The translations under genes were made by a program, and so were the position numbers. Shown here in pieces: positions 35,218 to 43,186 of a stretch of DNA of 64,000 bases. The DNA comes from Streptomyces griseicoloratus. GTDB lineage: Bacteria; Actinomycetota; Actinomycetes; Streptomycetales; Streptomycetaceae. The notes beneath the pieces were generated by a model. The model made no database searches, was not told where the DNA came from, and worked only from the letters and a program-made list of their open reading frames with translations. Each line of letters starts with the position of its first letter. Position 1 is the first letter of the stretch. Location: assembly GCF_014534645.1 (NCBI RefSeq), contig NZ_JACVQF010000223.1, forward strand, positions 124,001-188,000, written 5' to 3'.

Positions 35218-36555
35218 ATGACACAGGCCCCCGCGCGCTCCCGGACGGTCCGGCGCCAGCACGACCGAGAGATCATCGCGCTGGCCGTCCCGGCCTTCGG
35301 CGCACTCGTCGCCGAGCCTCTCTTCGTCATGGCCGACAGCGCGATCGTCGGCCATCTCGGCACGGCACAACTCGCCGGACTCGGCGTCGCCTCGGCCCTC
35401 CTGACAACCGCCGTCAGCGTCTTCGTCTTCCTCGCCTACGCCACGACGGCAGCCGTTGCCCGGCGCGTCGGTGCGGGCGACCTGCAAGCCGCGATCCGGC
35501 AGGGCATGGACGGCATCTGGCTGGCTCTGCTGCTCGGTGCCGCCGTGATAGCCGTCGTCCTGCCCACCGCCCCGTCCCTGGTGGAACTCTTCGGCGCCTC
35601 CGACACCGCGGCCCCCTACGCCACCACCTATCTGCGCATATCCGCCCTCGGCATCCCCGCGATGCTCGTCGTCCTCGCATCGACCGGTGTCCTGCGGGGG
35701 CTGCAGGACACCAGGACCCCGCTCTACGTCGCCATCGCCGGCTTCATCGCCAACGGCGTCCTCAACGTCGGGCTCGTCTATGGCGCCGGCCTCGGCATCG
35801 CGGGCTCCGCCTGGGGAACGGTCATCGCTCAGTGCGGTATGGCCGCGGTGTATCTCCTGGTCGTGGTCCGTGGGGCTCGCAGGCACGGCGCCTCATTGCG
35901 CCCTGACGCCGCCGGTATCAGGGCCTCCGCGCAGGCCGGCGTGCCACTGCTGGTGCGCACGCTCTCCCTGCGGGCGATCCTGATGATCGCCACGGCTGTC
36001 GCGGCCCGCCTCGGCGACGCCGACGTCGCGGCCCACCAGATCATCCTGTCCCTGTGGAGCCTGCTCGCCTTCGCCCTCGATGCCATCGCCATCGCCGGCC
36101 AGGCCATCATCGGCCGCTATCTGGGAGCCGGTGACGCCCAGGGTGCCCGCAACGCATGTCGCCGGATGGTGGAGTGGGGCGTGGCCGTCGGGGTCCTGCT
36201 CGGCCTGCTGGTGGTACTGACGCGCCCCGCGTTCCTCGCGCTGTTCACGGGGGACTCCGCGGTCAAGGACGCAGCCTTGCCCGCTTTGATGATCGTCGCC
36301 GCTTCACAGCCGATCTGCGGTGTGGTCTTCGTCCTGGACGGTGTCCTGATGGGCGCTGGTGACGGCCCCTACCTCGCCTGGGCGATGCTGCTCACGCTCG
36401 CGGTCTTCACCCCTGCTGCGCTGCTCGTCCCGACGTTCGGCGGCGGACTGACCGCCGTATGGGCGGCCATGACGCTGATGATGGCCGTACGCATGCTGAC
36501 CCTGTGGCTGCGCACGCGGTCCGGCCGCTGGATTGTCACGGGTGCCACACGCTGA
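35218..36555 (+). CDS. MATE-family efflux transporter (DinF-like)
   Basis: The 445-residue, 12-TM protein belongs to the MATE/DinF branch: IIALAVPAFGALVAEPLFVMADSAIVGHLGTAQLAGLGVA at the start, LRGLQDTRTPLYVAI, and SLWSLLAFALDAIAIAGQAIIGRYLGAGDA in the second half. It exports organic cations or drugs in exchange for H+ or Na+; the real substrate is unknown. ATG 35218 is chosen because the -10 box TAGATT lies 7 bases before it. It diverges from dnaB across the DnaA-box-like cluster and converges on rplI. Confidence 0.9.
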   Translation: MTQAPARSRTVRRQHDREIIALAVPAFGALVAEPLFVMADSAIVGHLGTAQLAGLGVASALLTTAVSVFVFLAYATTAAVARRVGAGDLQAAIRQGMDGIWLALLLGAAVIAVVLPTAPSLVELFGASDTAAPYATTYLRISALGIPAMLVVLASTGVLRGLQDTRTPLYVAIAGFIANGVLNVGLVYGAGLGIAGSAWGTVIAQCGMAAVYLLVVVRGARRHGASLRPDAAGIRASAQAGVPLLVRTLSLRAILMIATAVAARLGDADVAAHQIILSLWSLLAFALDAIAIAGQAIIGRYLGAGDAQGARNACRRMVEWGVAVGVLLGLLVVLTRPAFLALFTGDSAVKDAALPALMIVAASQPICGVVFVLDGVLMGAGDGPYLAWAMLLTLAVFTPAALLVPTFGGGLTAVWAAMTLMMAVRMLTLWLRTRSGRWIVTGATR

Positions 36556-36557
36556 CC

Positions 36558-36571
36558 GTTTCACATGAAAC
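36558..36571. other. parS-like site, one mismatch
   Basis: GTTTCACATGAAAC differs from parS by one base in the centre. It begins 3 bases after the MATE stop and 19 bp from a perfect copy. Confidence 0.6.
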
Positions 36572-36576
36572 ACGCC

Positions 36577-36590
36577 GTTTCACGTGAAAC
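36577..36590. other. parS site (perfect)
   Basis: GTTTCACGTGAAAC between the MATE gene and rplI, upstream of the shared terminator. Confidence 0.95.
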
Positions 36591-36606
36591 ATGGCGTCAT
36601 GAAGAC

Positions 36607-36638
36607 GGGGCCGCACCCCCAGCCAGGGGTGCGGCCCC
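36607..36638. terminator. Bidirectional terminator, MATE gene and rpsF operon
   Basis: GGGGCCGCACCCC (36607-36619) pairs perfectly with GGGGTGCGGCCCC (36626-36638). Confidence 0.8.
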
Positions 36639-36665
36639 ATCTCATCGCTTCAGCGAGAGCCAGGC

Positions 36666-37112
36666 TCAGGCAGCAACGACCTCGATGTTGACCTTCGCGG
36701 CAACCTCGGGGTGCAGACGCACGGACGTCTCGTGGGCGCCCAGGGTCTTGATCGGCGCGCCCAGCTCGATGCGGCGCTTGTCGACCTCGGGACCACCGGC
36801 AGCCTTGATCGCCGAGGCGACGTCGGCCGGGGTGACGGAACCGAAGAGACGACCGGCGTCGCCCGAGCGGACGGCCAGGCGGACCTTCACACCCTCGAGC
36901 TGGGCCTTCACCTGGTTGGCCTGCTCGATGGTCTGGATCTCGTGGATCTTGCGAGCACGACGGATCTGCTCGACGTCCTTCTCGCCGCCCTTGGTCCAGC
37001 GGATCGCGAACTTCCGCGGGATCAGGTAGTTGCGAGCGTAGCCGTCCTTGACGTCGACGACGTCGCCCGCGGCGCCGAGGCCGGAGACCTCGTGGGTGAG
37101 GATGATCTTCAT
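36666..37112 (-). CDS. rplI: 50S ribosomal protein L9
   Basis: The 148-residue L9 has the N-terminal RNA-binding domain [32 protein letters not shown], the long connecting helix and the C-terminal domain [14 protein letters not shown]. It binds 23S rRNA at the base of the L1 stalk. It is the last gene of rpsF-ssb-rpsR-rplI on the minus strand, 18 bases after rpsR, with AAGGG before the start. Its terminator is the 13-bp hairpin at 36607-36638. Confidence 0.98.
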   Translation of the reverse strand: MKIILTHEVSGLGAAGDVVDVKDGYARNYLIPRKFAIRWTKGGEKDVEQIRRARKIHEIQTIEQANQVKAQLEGVKVRLAVRSGDAGRLFGSVTPADVASAIKAAGGPEVDKRRIELGAPIKTLGAHETSVRLHPEVAAKVNIEVVAA

Positions 37113-37130
37113 GAGTCGGTCACCCTTCCC

Positions 37131-37367
37131 TTATCGCGCGGTGGAGGTGTAGGGCAGCAGCGCCATCTCACGGCTGTTCTTGACGGCCGTGGCGACGTCA
37201 CGCTGGTGCTGCGTGCAGTTGCCGGTCACGCGGCGGGCACGGATCTTGCCGCGGTCGGAAATGAACTTCCGCAGCATGTTCGTGTCCTTGTAGTCCACGT
37301 ACGTGACCTTGTCCTTGCAGAACGCGCAGACCTTCTTCTTAGGCTTGCGCACAGGCGGCTTCGCCAT
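37131..37367 (-). CDS. rpsR: 30S ribosomal protein S18 (cysteine-containing)
   Basis: The 78-residue S18 has [11 protein letters not shown] (CxxC) and a further Cys in [11 protein letters not shown], the zinc-ribbon (C+) type. Streptomyces usually has a second S18 copy without cysteines that is expressed when zinc is scarce; this one is the zinc-replete form. S18 sits on the platform of the 30S subunit with S6. It lies between ssb and rplI in the operon. Confidence 0.98.
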   Translation of the reverse strand: MAKPPVRKPKKKVCAFCKDKVTYVDYKDTNMLRKFISDRGKIRARRVTGNCTQHQRDVATAVKNSREMALLPYTSTAR

Positions 37368-37448
37368 GGTGTTTCTCCTGTGTGATCAAGAAGTTTGGTT
37401 ACGGCCCGTCCTCCGGCCCGGCCAGACCTCACGGTCCGGCCCATGGCA

Positions 37449-38024
37449 CTAGAAGGGGGGCTCGTCCGAGTAGCCGCCACCGCCGCCGGAGCCACCGCCC
37501 CAGCCGCCGCCCTGCTGGCCGCCACCGGCGGGAGCGCCGGTCGCCCACGGGTCGTCGGCCGGAGCACCGCCGCCCTGCTGACCGCCGCCGGGGCCGCCGC
37601 CCCAGCCGCCGCCCTGCTGGCCGCCACCGCCGCCGCCGTAACCGCCCTGGCCACCGCGGCCCGAGGTCTTGGTGACCTTGGCCGTGGCGTTGCGCAGGCT
37701 GGCGCCGACCTCGTCGACGTCCAGCTCGTAGACCGTACGCTTGACGCCCTCACGGTCGTCGTAGGACCGCTGCTTCAGCCGGCCCTGCACGATGACGCGC
37801 ATGCCTCGCTGGAGCGACTCGGCGACGTTCTCCGCCGCCTGGCGCCAGACCGAGCAGGTCAGGAACAGGCTCTCGCCGTCCTTCCACTCGTTCGTCTGGC
37901 GGTCGAAGGTGCGGGGAGTCGACGCGACACGGAACCTCGCGACGGCCGCACCGGACGGGGTGAAGCGCAGCTCGGGGTCGTCGACAAGATTGCCGATGAC
38001 CGTGATGACGGTCTCGCCTGCCAT
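37449..38024 (-). CDS. ssb: Single-stranded DNA-binding protein
   Basis: The 191-residue SSB has the OB-fold ([55 protein letters not shown], about 1-115), a long Gly/Gln-rich linker with repeated [11 protein letters not shown] units, and the acidic tip SDEPPF that recruits partner proteins. It forms tetramers on ssDNA in replication and repair. Its place between rpsF and rpsR is the conserved bacterial arrangement. The repeat-rich linker makes the DNA there locally repetitive (37445-37680). Confidence 0.97.
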   Translation of the reverse strand: MAGETVITVIGNLVDDPELRFTPSGAAVARFRVASTPRTFDRQTNEWKDGESLFLTCSVWRQAAENVAESLQRGMRVIVQGRLKQRSYDDREGVKRTVYELDVDEVGASLRNATAKVTKTSGRGGQGGYGGGGGGQQGGGWGGGPGGGQQGGGAPADDPWATGAPAGGGQQGGGWGGGSGGGGGYSDEPPF

Positions 38025-38101
38025 GGGGGAACCTCTCGGCGGGTTTGCTGCTGGCTGCTTGTGCTGCTACTCGAATACCGAGATCGGCTGAGCGGAAGGG
38101 C

Positions 38102-38392
38102 TCAGTGGGTCTCGGGACGGAGGACCTTGGTCCGGAGGACCGACTCGTTCAGGTTCATCTGGCGGTCGAGCTCCTTGACGACCGCAGGCTCGGCCTGCAG
38201 GTCGATGACCGAGTAGATGCCCTCGGGCTTCTTCTTGATCTCGTACGAGAGACGACGACGGCCCCAGGTGTCGACCTTCTCGACCTTTCCGCCGCCGTCA
38301 CGGACGACAGAAAGGAAGTTCTCGATCAGCGGGGAGACAGCACGCTCCTCGAGATCGGGGTCGAGGATGACCATCACCTCGTAGTGACGCAT
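38102..38392 (-). CDS. rpsF: 30S ribosomal protein S6
   Basis: The 96-residue S6 ([59 protein letters not shown]) binds the 30S platform together with S18. ATG 38392 is preceded by AAAGGAGGTGG, a very strong ribosome site. The frame is open further upstream to 38497 without one. It is the first gene of the operon rpsF-ssb-rpsR-rplI. Confidence 0.98.
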   Translation of the reverse strand: MRHYEVMVILDPDLEERAVSPLIENFLSVVRDGGGKVEKVDTWGRRRLSYEIKKKPEGIYSVIDLQAEPAVVKELDRQMNLNESVLRTKVLRPETH

Positions 38393-38642
38393 GTGGAACC
38401 CACCTCCTTTGGACTCAGCGGCCACGGTCGTTCCGTGGCAGGAGGGTCGTGATGCGTGAGCAACAGTGCCTGTCAGTAAAACAGCCGCCACTGACAATCA
38501 GGGGACGGCCGATGGTCCTGCCAGGTCGGCCCAGGTGATCCGGGCCCTTCCTGGTTCTGTCCGGACAGACACCGGTGCAGAGGGTACAGACTACCCGCAC
38601 ACCCGCTTCCGGTTGAAATCCGGCCGCGAGGGCAGTCAGTCT

Positions 38643-38672
38643 GTACACATCGGGTGTGTACCGCGCTACGAT
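38643..38672 (+). promoter_or_regulatory. Promoter with inverted repeat over the -35 region
   Basis: GTACACA-TCGGG-TGTGTAC (38643-38661) is a perfect inverted repeat. TACGAT at 38667-38672 is a likely -10 box, placing the left arm at the -35 position (TACACA, spacing 17). The gap 38393-38698 also holds the rpsF promoter region, in which I see no clear boxes. Confidence 0.5.
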
Positions 38673-38698
38673 GCGCCGCCTTTCGCAGGAGGTGCCTT

Positions 38699-39013
38699 AT
38701 GGCACAGGCAATGCGACCCAACACCGCCGGAGGCCTCTTCGCCACGGACGGGAAGTCCCACCCGCTTCAGGACACCCTGCTCGCGGTGACCCTGGTGCTG
38801 GGCATCACGTCCTTCATCACGGCGATGTTCCACCATCTGCACCTGCTCAGCTCCTGGACCGGCCTGGTGGGGATCATCACCGGCGCATACGGCCAGTGGA
38901 TCTCTGTGACGACCCGTGAACGCTTCGGACTGATCGTCGGTCTCGGCGCCGCGGGGGTCGGATTCCTGCTGGGCATGGCGCACGGCGGCCTCTTCGGCGG
39001 GGTCATCGACTGA
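38699..39013 (+). CDS. Small membrane protein, about 4 TM
   Basis: The 104-residue protein has a short N-terminal soluble part (MAQAMRPNTAGGLFATDGKSHPLQD) and hydrophobic segments TLLAVTLVLGITSFITAMF, LLSSWTGLVGIITGAYGQWI and FGLIVGLGAAGVGFLLGMAHGGLFGG. I do not recognise a named family, but the coding pattern and the ideal ribosome site (AGGAGG, 6 bases before ATG 38699) make it a real gene. It is conserved next to rpsF in Streptomyces as far as I recall. It ends in a 12-bp hairpin. Confidence 0.8.
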   Translation: MAQAMRPNTAGGLFATDGKSHPLQDTLLAVTLVLGITSFITAMFHHLHLLSSWTGLVGIITGAYGQWISVTTRERFGLIVGLGAAGVGFLLGMAHGGLFGGVID

Positions 39014-39046
39014 CGCCACGGACACCACCTCTCGAACGCCACGGAA

Positions 39047-39074
39047 CGCTCCGGCCGGCCTACCGGCCGGAGCG
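39047..39074 (+). terminator. Terminator hairpin
   Basis: CGCTCCGGCCGG (39047-39058) and CCGGCCGGAGCG (39063-39074) pair perfectly around a CCTA loop. Confidence 0.8.
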
Positions 39075-39180
39075 AAGGTGTCCGGCGCCCGATCGGGGCT
39101 CTGCGGGGCGCAGTAGGCTTCGGCGCGAGAGCCGGAGCCCCTGTACCCATGGGGACACACCAGCCCGAGGAGCGCCCCGA

Positions 39181-40302
39181 ATGAGCCTGACCCTGAGGAC
39201 CATCAGTCGCGAGCAGCATCTGGCCTACATCCAGAGCCTGCCGGCGGCGAGTCACATGCAGGTCCCGGCATGGGCAGACGTAAAGGCGGAGTGGCGCTCG
39301 GAGAACCTCGGCTGGTTCGACGACCGGACCGGTGAGCTGGTCGGCGTGGGTCTCGTCCTCTACCGCCAGCTGCCCAAGATCAAGCGCTACCTCGCCTACC
39401 TTCCCGAGGGCCCGGTCATCAACTGGTTCGCGCCGAACCTCCAGGACTGGATCCAGCCGATGCTGGCGCACCTCAAGCAGCAGGGCGCCTTCTCGGTGAA
39501 GATGGGCCCGCCGGTGATCATCCGGCGCTGGGACGCCCCGTCGATCAAGAAGGGCATCCAGGACCCCGACGTCAAGCGCCTGCGGGACATCGAGGCCGAC
39601 CACATCGAGCCGCGCGCCTTCGAGGTGGCGGACAAGCTGCGCCGCATGGGCTGGCAGCAGGGTGAGGACGGCGGCGCCGGCTTCGGCGACGTCCAGCCCC
39701 GCTATGTCTTCCAGGTGCCGCTGGCCAACCGCTCCCTGGAAGAGGTCCACAAGAACTTCAACCAGCTGTGGCGCCGCAACATCAAGAAGGCCGAGAAGGC
39801 CGGTGTCGAGGTCGTCCAGGGTGGCTACCACGACCTCGAGGAATGGCAGCGCCTGTACGAGATCACGGCCGTGCGCGACCAGTTCCGGCCCCGCCCCCTC
39901 TCGTACTTCCAGCGCATGTGGGCGGCCCTCAACAGCGAGGACCCCAACCGCATGCGCCTGTACTTCGCCCGCCACAACGGCGTGAACCTGTCGGCGGCGA
40001 CCATGCTGGTCGTCGGCGGCCACGTCTGGTACTCCTACGGCGCCTCCGACAACATCGGCCGCGAGGTCCGGCCCTCGAACGCGATGCAGTGGGCGATGCT
40101 GCGCGACGCCTACGCCCTCGGCGCCACCGTCTACGACCTGCGCGGCATCTCCGACTCCCTGGACGAGAGCGACCACCTCTTCGGTCTGATCCAGTTCAAG
40201 GTCGGCACGGGCGGGCAGGCGGCCGAGTACCTCGGCGAGTGGGACTTCCCGCTGAACAAGCTGCTCCACAAGGCGCTCGACATCTACATGTCGCGCCGCT
40301 GA
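39181..40302 (+). CDS. femX: FemX-type peptidoglycan glycyltransferase (FemABX)
   Basis: The 373-residue FemABX protein has two GNAT-like folds: N-terminal HLAYIQSLPAASHMQVPAWADVKAEW, PRYVFQVPLANRSLEEVHKNFNQLWRRNIKKAEKAGV (the family's tRNA/lipid II region), and C-terminal MLVVGGHVWYSYGASDNIGREVRPSNAMQWAMLRDAYALG. In S. coelicolor FemX adds the single glycine of the Gly cross-bridge, using glycyl-tRNA and lipid II on the cytoplasmic side. Tandem with the alanine-racemase-like gene 104 bases downstream. TAGGCT (39114-39119) upstream is a possible -10 box. Confidence 0.93.
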   Translation: MSLTLRTISREQHLAYIQSLPAASHMQVPAWADVKAEWRSENLGWFDDRTGELVGVGLVLYRQLPKIKRYLAYLPEGPVINWFAPNLQDWIQPMLAHLKQQGAFSVKMGPPVIIRRWDAPSIKKGIQDPDVKRLRDIEADHIEPRAFEVADKLRRMGWQQGEDGGAGFGDVQPRYVFQVPLANRSLEEVHKNFNQLWRRNIKKAEKAGVEVVQGGYHDLEEWQRLYEITAVRDQFRPRPLSYFQRMWAALNSEDPNRMRLYFARHNGVNLSAATMLVVGGHVWYSYGASDNIGREVRPSNAMQWAMLRDAYALGATVYDLRGISDSLDESDHLFGLIQFKVGTGGQAAEYLGEWDFPLNKLLHKALDIYMSRR

Positions 40303-40406
40303 CCCCGCGTTCTGCGCGCCGGCGGCCCCGGCGACGGCTTCAATAGCTCCAACAGCTCCCATATCTCTGATACACCGCAGCCACGAGAAAGGTTCCAGGT
40401 CCGGCC

Positions 40407-41438
40407 ATGGCGCTCACGCTCTACGTCGACACCGCGCGCTGGCGGGCGCATCACAAGCACGTCCAGGAGCAGTTCCCCGGGCTCGTCCCGGTCTGCAAGG
40501 GCAACGGCTACGGCTTCGGGCACGAGCGGCTGGCGGAGGAGGCCACGCGGCTGGGCTCGGACATCCTCGCCGTGGGCACGACGTACGAGGCCGCCCGGAT
40601 CAAGGACTTCTTCAGCGGTGACCTGCTGGTGCTGACGCCCTACCGGCGCGGTGAGGAGCCCGTGCCGCTGCCCGACCGGGTCGTGCGCTCGGTGTCGTCC
40701 GTCGACGGCGTGTACGGGCTCGTGGGCGCCCGCGTGGTCATCGAGGTGATGTCCTCGATGAAACGGCACGGCATCAGTGAACACGACCTCCCGCAGCTTC
40801 ACGCAGCCATAGAGAACGTCCGGCTGGAGGGCTTCGCCATCCACCTGCCGCTGGACCGGACCGACGGCTCGGACGCCGTCGAGGAGGTCATCGGCTGGAT
40901 GGACCGGCTGCGCGCGGCCCGCCTGCCGCTGCACACCATGTTCGTCAGCCACCTCAAGGCCGAGGAACTCGCCCGCCTCCAGCAGCAGTTCCCGCAGACC
41001 CGCTTCCGCGCCCGCATCGGCACGCGGCTGTGGCTCGGGGACCACGAGGCCACCGAGTACCGCGGTGCCGTCCTGGACGTCACGCGCGTGGCCAAGGGCG
41101 AGCGCTTCGGCTACCGGCAGCAGAAGGCCGCTTCGGACGGCTTCCTCGTGGTCGTGGCGGGCGGCACCTCCCACGGGGTGGGCCTGGAGGCCCCGAAGGC
41201 GCTGCACGGCGTCATGCCGCGCGCCAAGGGGGTCGCCCGGGCCGGCCTCGCCACGGTCAACCGGAACCTCTCACCCTTCGTCTGGGGCGGCAAGCAGCGC
41301 TGGTTCGCCGAGCCGCCGCACATGCAGGTGTCGATCCTGTTCGTGCCCTCGGACGCGCCGGAGCCGACGGTCGGCGACGAGCTCGTCGCCCATCTGCGGC
41401 ACACCACCACGCAGTTCGACCGGATCGTCGACCGCTGA
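40407..41438 (+). CDS. Alanine racemase-like PLP protein next to femX
   Basis: The 343-residue protein has the Alr N-terminal barrel with the PLP lysine in VCKGNGYGFGHERLAEE (K31; consensus K-x-N-x-Y-G-x-G) and downstream barrel strands (VIEVMSSMKRHGI, MFVSHLKAEEL, RARIGTRLWLGD). The C-terminal beta domain is present in outline (AVLDVTRVAKGERFGYRQQKAASDGFLVVVAGG), but I cannot place the second catalytic Tyr with confidence. It could be a true racemase or a related PLP protein. Its conserved position after femX suggests a cell-wall role. It ends in an 18-bp hairpin. Confidence 0.8.
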   Translation: MALTLYVDTARWRAHHKHVQEQFPGLVPVCKGNGYGFGHERLAEEATRLGSDILAVGTTYEAARIKDFFSGDLLVLTPYRRGEEPVPLPDRVVRSVSSVDGVYGLVGARVVIEVMSSMKRHGISEHDLPQLHAAIENVRLEGFAIHLPLDRTDGSDAVEEVIGWMDRLRAARLPLHTMFVSHLKAEELARLQQQFPQTRFRARIGTRLWLGDHEATEYRGAVLDVTRVAKGERFGYRQQKAASDGFLVVVAGGTSHGVGLEAPKALHGVMPRAKGVARAGLATVNRNLSPFVWGGKQRWFAEPPHMQVSILFVPSDAPEPTVGDELVAHLRHTTTQFDRIVDR

Positions 41439-41472
41439 CGACCGCGGGGCCGGCCGCGGTTCGGCAGGACGG

Positions 41473-41512
41473 CGAAAGGGCCGTACACGGTTTCCCGTGT
41501 ACGGCCCTTTCG
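41473..41512. terminator. Strong 18-bp bidirectional terminator hairpin
   Basis: CGAAAGGGCCGTACACGG (41473-41490) pairs perfectly with CCGTGTACGGCCCTTTCG (41495-41512) around a TTTC loop, between convergent genes. Confidence 0.85.
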
Positions 41513-41565
41513 GATGTGCACGTGGGTACGGCGCCTGCTCCGACGGACCACCAACGTCCGTTCGC

Positions 41566-43056
41566 TCAGAGCGAACTGCCGGGCTCCCGCCCCGTGCCCC
41601 ACTCCACTTGAGGCCCGGCAAGGTGGTCCTTGCGCCCGCCCGCGGTGCTGAGGACGAAGACGTCTTCGGCACCGTCGAGCACGCCACCTGAGGGGTCGTC
41701 GCCGCCGTCGCGGCGGACCGGGTCCCGGTCGGGCAGGAGGATGTCGCGCACGACCATGACGCACAGGTACAGCGTTCCCAGCAGGTGCACGCCGATGACC
41801 CAGTGGTAGCCGTCCGTCGGCAGGCCCTTGTGCGCGTCTCCGCTGGTCGTGTACGCGAGGTACATCCAGATGCCCAGGAAGTACGCCACCTCGCACGCCT
41901 GCCAGATCAGGAAGTCCCGCCACTTCGGCCGGGCCAGCACGGCCAGCGGCACCAGCCACAGGACGTACTGGGGCGAATAGACCTTGTTGGTGAGGATGAA
42001 CGCGGCGACGATCAGAAAGGCGAGCTGGGCGAACCGCGGACGCCGTGGGGCGGCCAGTGCGAGCGCCGCGATGACGCCGCTGCTGAGCAGCATCAGGAGC
42101 ATGGCGACCGTGTTGACGGTCTCCGTGCTGAGCGGGTCGTCCGAGTTCTGGGCCAGGATCAGCCAGAAGGAGCCGAAGTCGACGCCGCGTTCCTGGCTGA
42201 ACGTGTAGAACTTCGACCAGCCGTCGAAGGCGAAGAGCATCACGGGCACGTTCACCACGAGCCAGGCGACCGCGGCGCCCGCGAGTGCCGTTCCGTACTC
42301 ACGCCACTTGCCCGCGCGCCAGCACAGGACGAGCAACGGGCCGAGCAGCAGGAAGGGATAGAGCTTGGCGGCCGTGGCCAGCCCGAGAAGCACGCCGAAG
42401 GCGAGGGACCGGCCCCTTGACCACATCAGCATCGCGGCGGCCGTCAGAGCGACCGCCAGCAGGTCCCAGTTGATGGTCGCGGTCAGGGCGAAGGCAGGCG
42501 CCAGGGCGATCAGCAGCCCGTCCCAGGGCCGCCGGGCGTGTGTGCGGGTCACGCAGACGGCGATGACGGCCGCGCACACCATGAGCATCCCGGCATTGAC
42601 CATCCAGTACCACTGCTCCTGGTACTGGATGCTGCCGCTGCCCGGAGTGAGCCAGGACGCCACCTCCATGAACACGCCGGTCAGCACCGGGTACTCGAGG
42701 TACTCCATGTCGCCGGGGAGCTTGTCGAAGTACGGCACGAGCCCGTCGACGAACCCACGCCCCTGGTAGAGGTGCGGGATGTCCGAGTAGCAGGCGTGCG
42801 TGTACTGGGAACTGGCGCCGAAGAACCAGGCGCCGTTGTAACAGGGCGCCTTCTGTACCAGGCCGAGGGCGAACATACCGATCGCCACGAGCGCGATCAC
42901 CCGGACAGGGGTCCACCAGGACGTCCCGAGCAGGGCATGTCGGCCGGCGGGGCCGCCGATCAGCTCGCTGCCGGCCGCGGCGACCTCGTCCTCGCTGGTC
43001 GGCCGCACCGGGTCCGGCTTGCGCACGCTCGCTTGCATCGATTCTGCACTGGGCAT
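41566..43056 (-). CDS. GT-C membrane glycosyltransferase (GT87/DUF2029 type)
   Basis: This is a protein of about 496 residues with about 10 TM helices. After a soluble N-terminus and a first TM (VRVIALVAIGMFALGLVQ) comes an extracytoplasmic loop with SDIPHLYQGRGFVDGLVPY, then GVFMEVASWL, the Asp-rich region LLGLATAAKLYPFLLLGPLLVL, and TNKVYSPQYVLWLVPL, as in polyprenyl-phosphate-dependent mannosyltransferases of actinobacteria. The donor would be a lipid-linked sugar. The start is ATG 43056; the frame is open to 43143, but that codon is part of a parS site and lacks a ribosome site. It lies downstream of the PBP gene on the same strand. Confidence 0.82.
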   Translation of the reverse strand: MPSAESMQASVRKPDPVRPTSEDEVAAAGSELIGGPAGRHALLGTSWWTPVRVIALVAIGMFALGLVQKAPCYNGAWFFGASSQYTHACYSDIPHLYQGRGFVDGLVPYFDKLPGDMEYLEYPVLTGVFMEVASWLTPGSGSIQYQEQWYWMVNAGMLMVCAAVIAVCVTRTHARRPWDGLLIALAPAFALTATINWDLLAVALTAAAMLMWSRGRSLAFGVLLGLATAAKLYPFLLLGPLLVLCWRAGKWREYGTALAGAAVAWLVVNVPVMLFAFDGWSKFYTFSQERGVDFGSFWLILAQNSDDPLSTETVNTVAMLLMLLSSGVIAALALAAPRRPRFAQLAFLIVAAFILTNKVYSPQYVLWLVPLAVLARPKWRDFLIWQACEVAYFLGIWMYLAYTTSGDAHKGLPTDGYHWVIGVHLLGTLYLCVMVVRDILLPDRDPVRRDGGDDPSGGVLDGAEDVFVLSTAGGRKDHLAGPQVEWGTGREPGSSL

Positions 43057-43127
43057 GGGGCACATCCTGCCGTACGAGCCTGGGAAAACGCGGGGGCCGC
43101 CGCACCCTCGTGGATGCGACGGCCCCT

Positions 43128-43141
43128 GTTTCACGTGAAAC
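43128..43141. other. parS site (perfect), first of a close pair
   Basis: GTTTCACGTGAAAC; start-to-start distance to the next copy is 22 bp, about two helical turns. Confidence 0.95.
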
Positions 43142-43145
43142 ATGC

Positions 43146-43167
43146 GGGTGTTTCACGTGAAACACCC
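43146..43167. other. parS site (43150-43163) in a 22-bp palindrome
   Basis: GTTTCACGTGAAAC extended by GGGT/ACCC. It lies 19 bases downstream of the PBP stop, where the palindrome may also act as a hairpin. Confidence 0.92.
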
Positions 43168-43186
43168 ATGCCGGGCGATCTGACGG

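Noticed and set aside
34759-35886. In-frame extension of dnaB by 376 codons
   Set aside because: It crosses the divergent MATE gene and its promoter. The GTG at 34758 has AGGAGG and fits the DnaB family length.
43057-43143. Start of the glycosyltransferase at ATG 43143 (MFHVKQ)
   Set aside because: That ATG lies at the edge of a parS site and has no ribosome site. ATG 43056 fits better.
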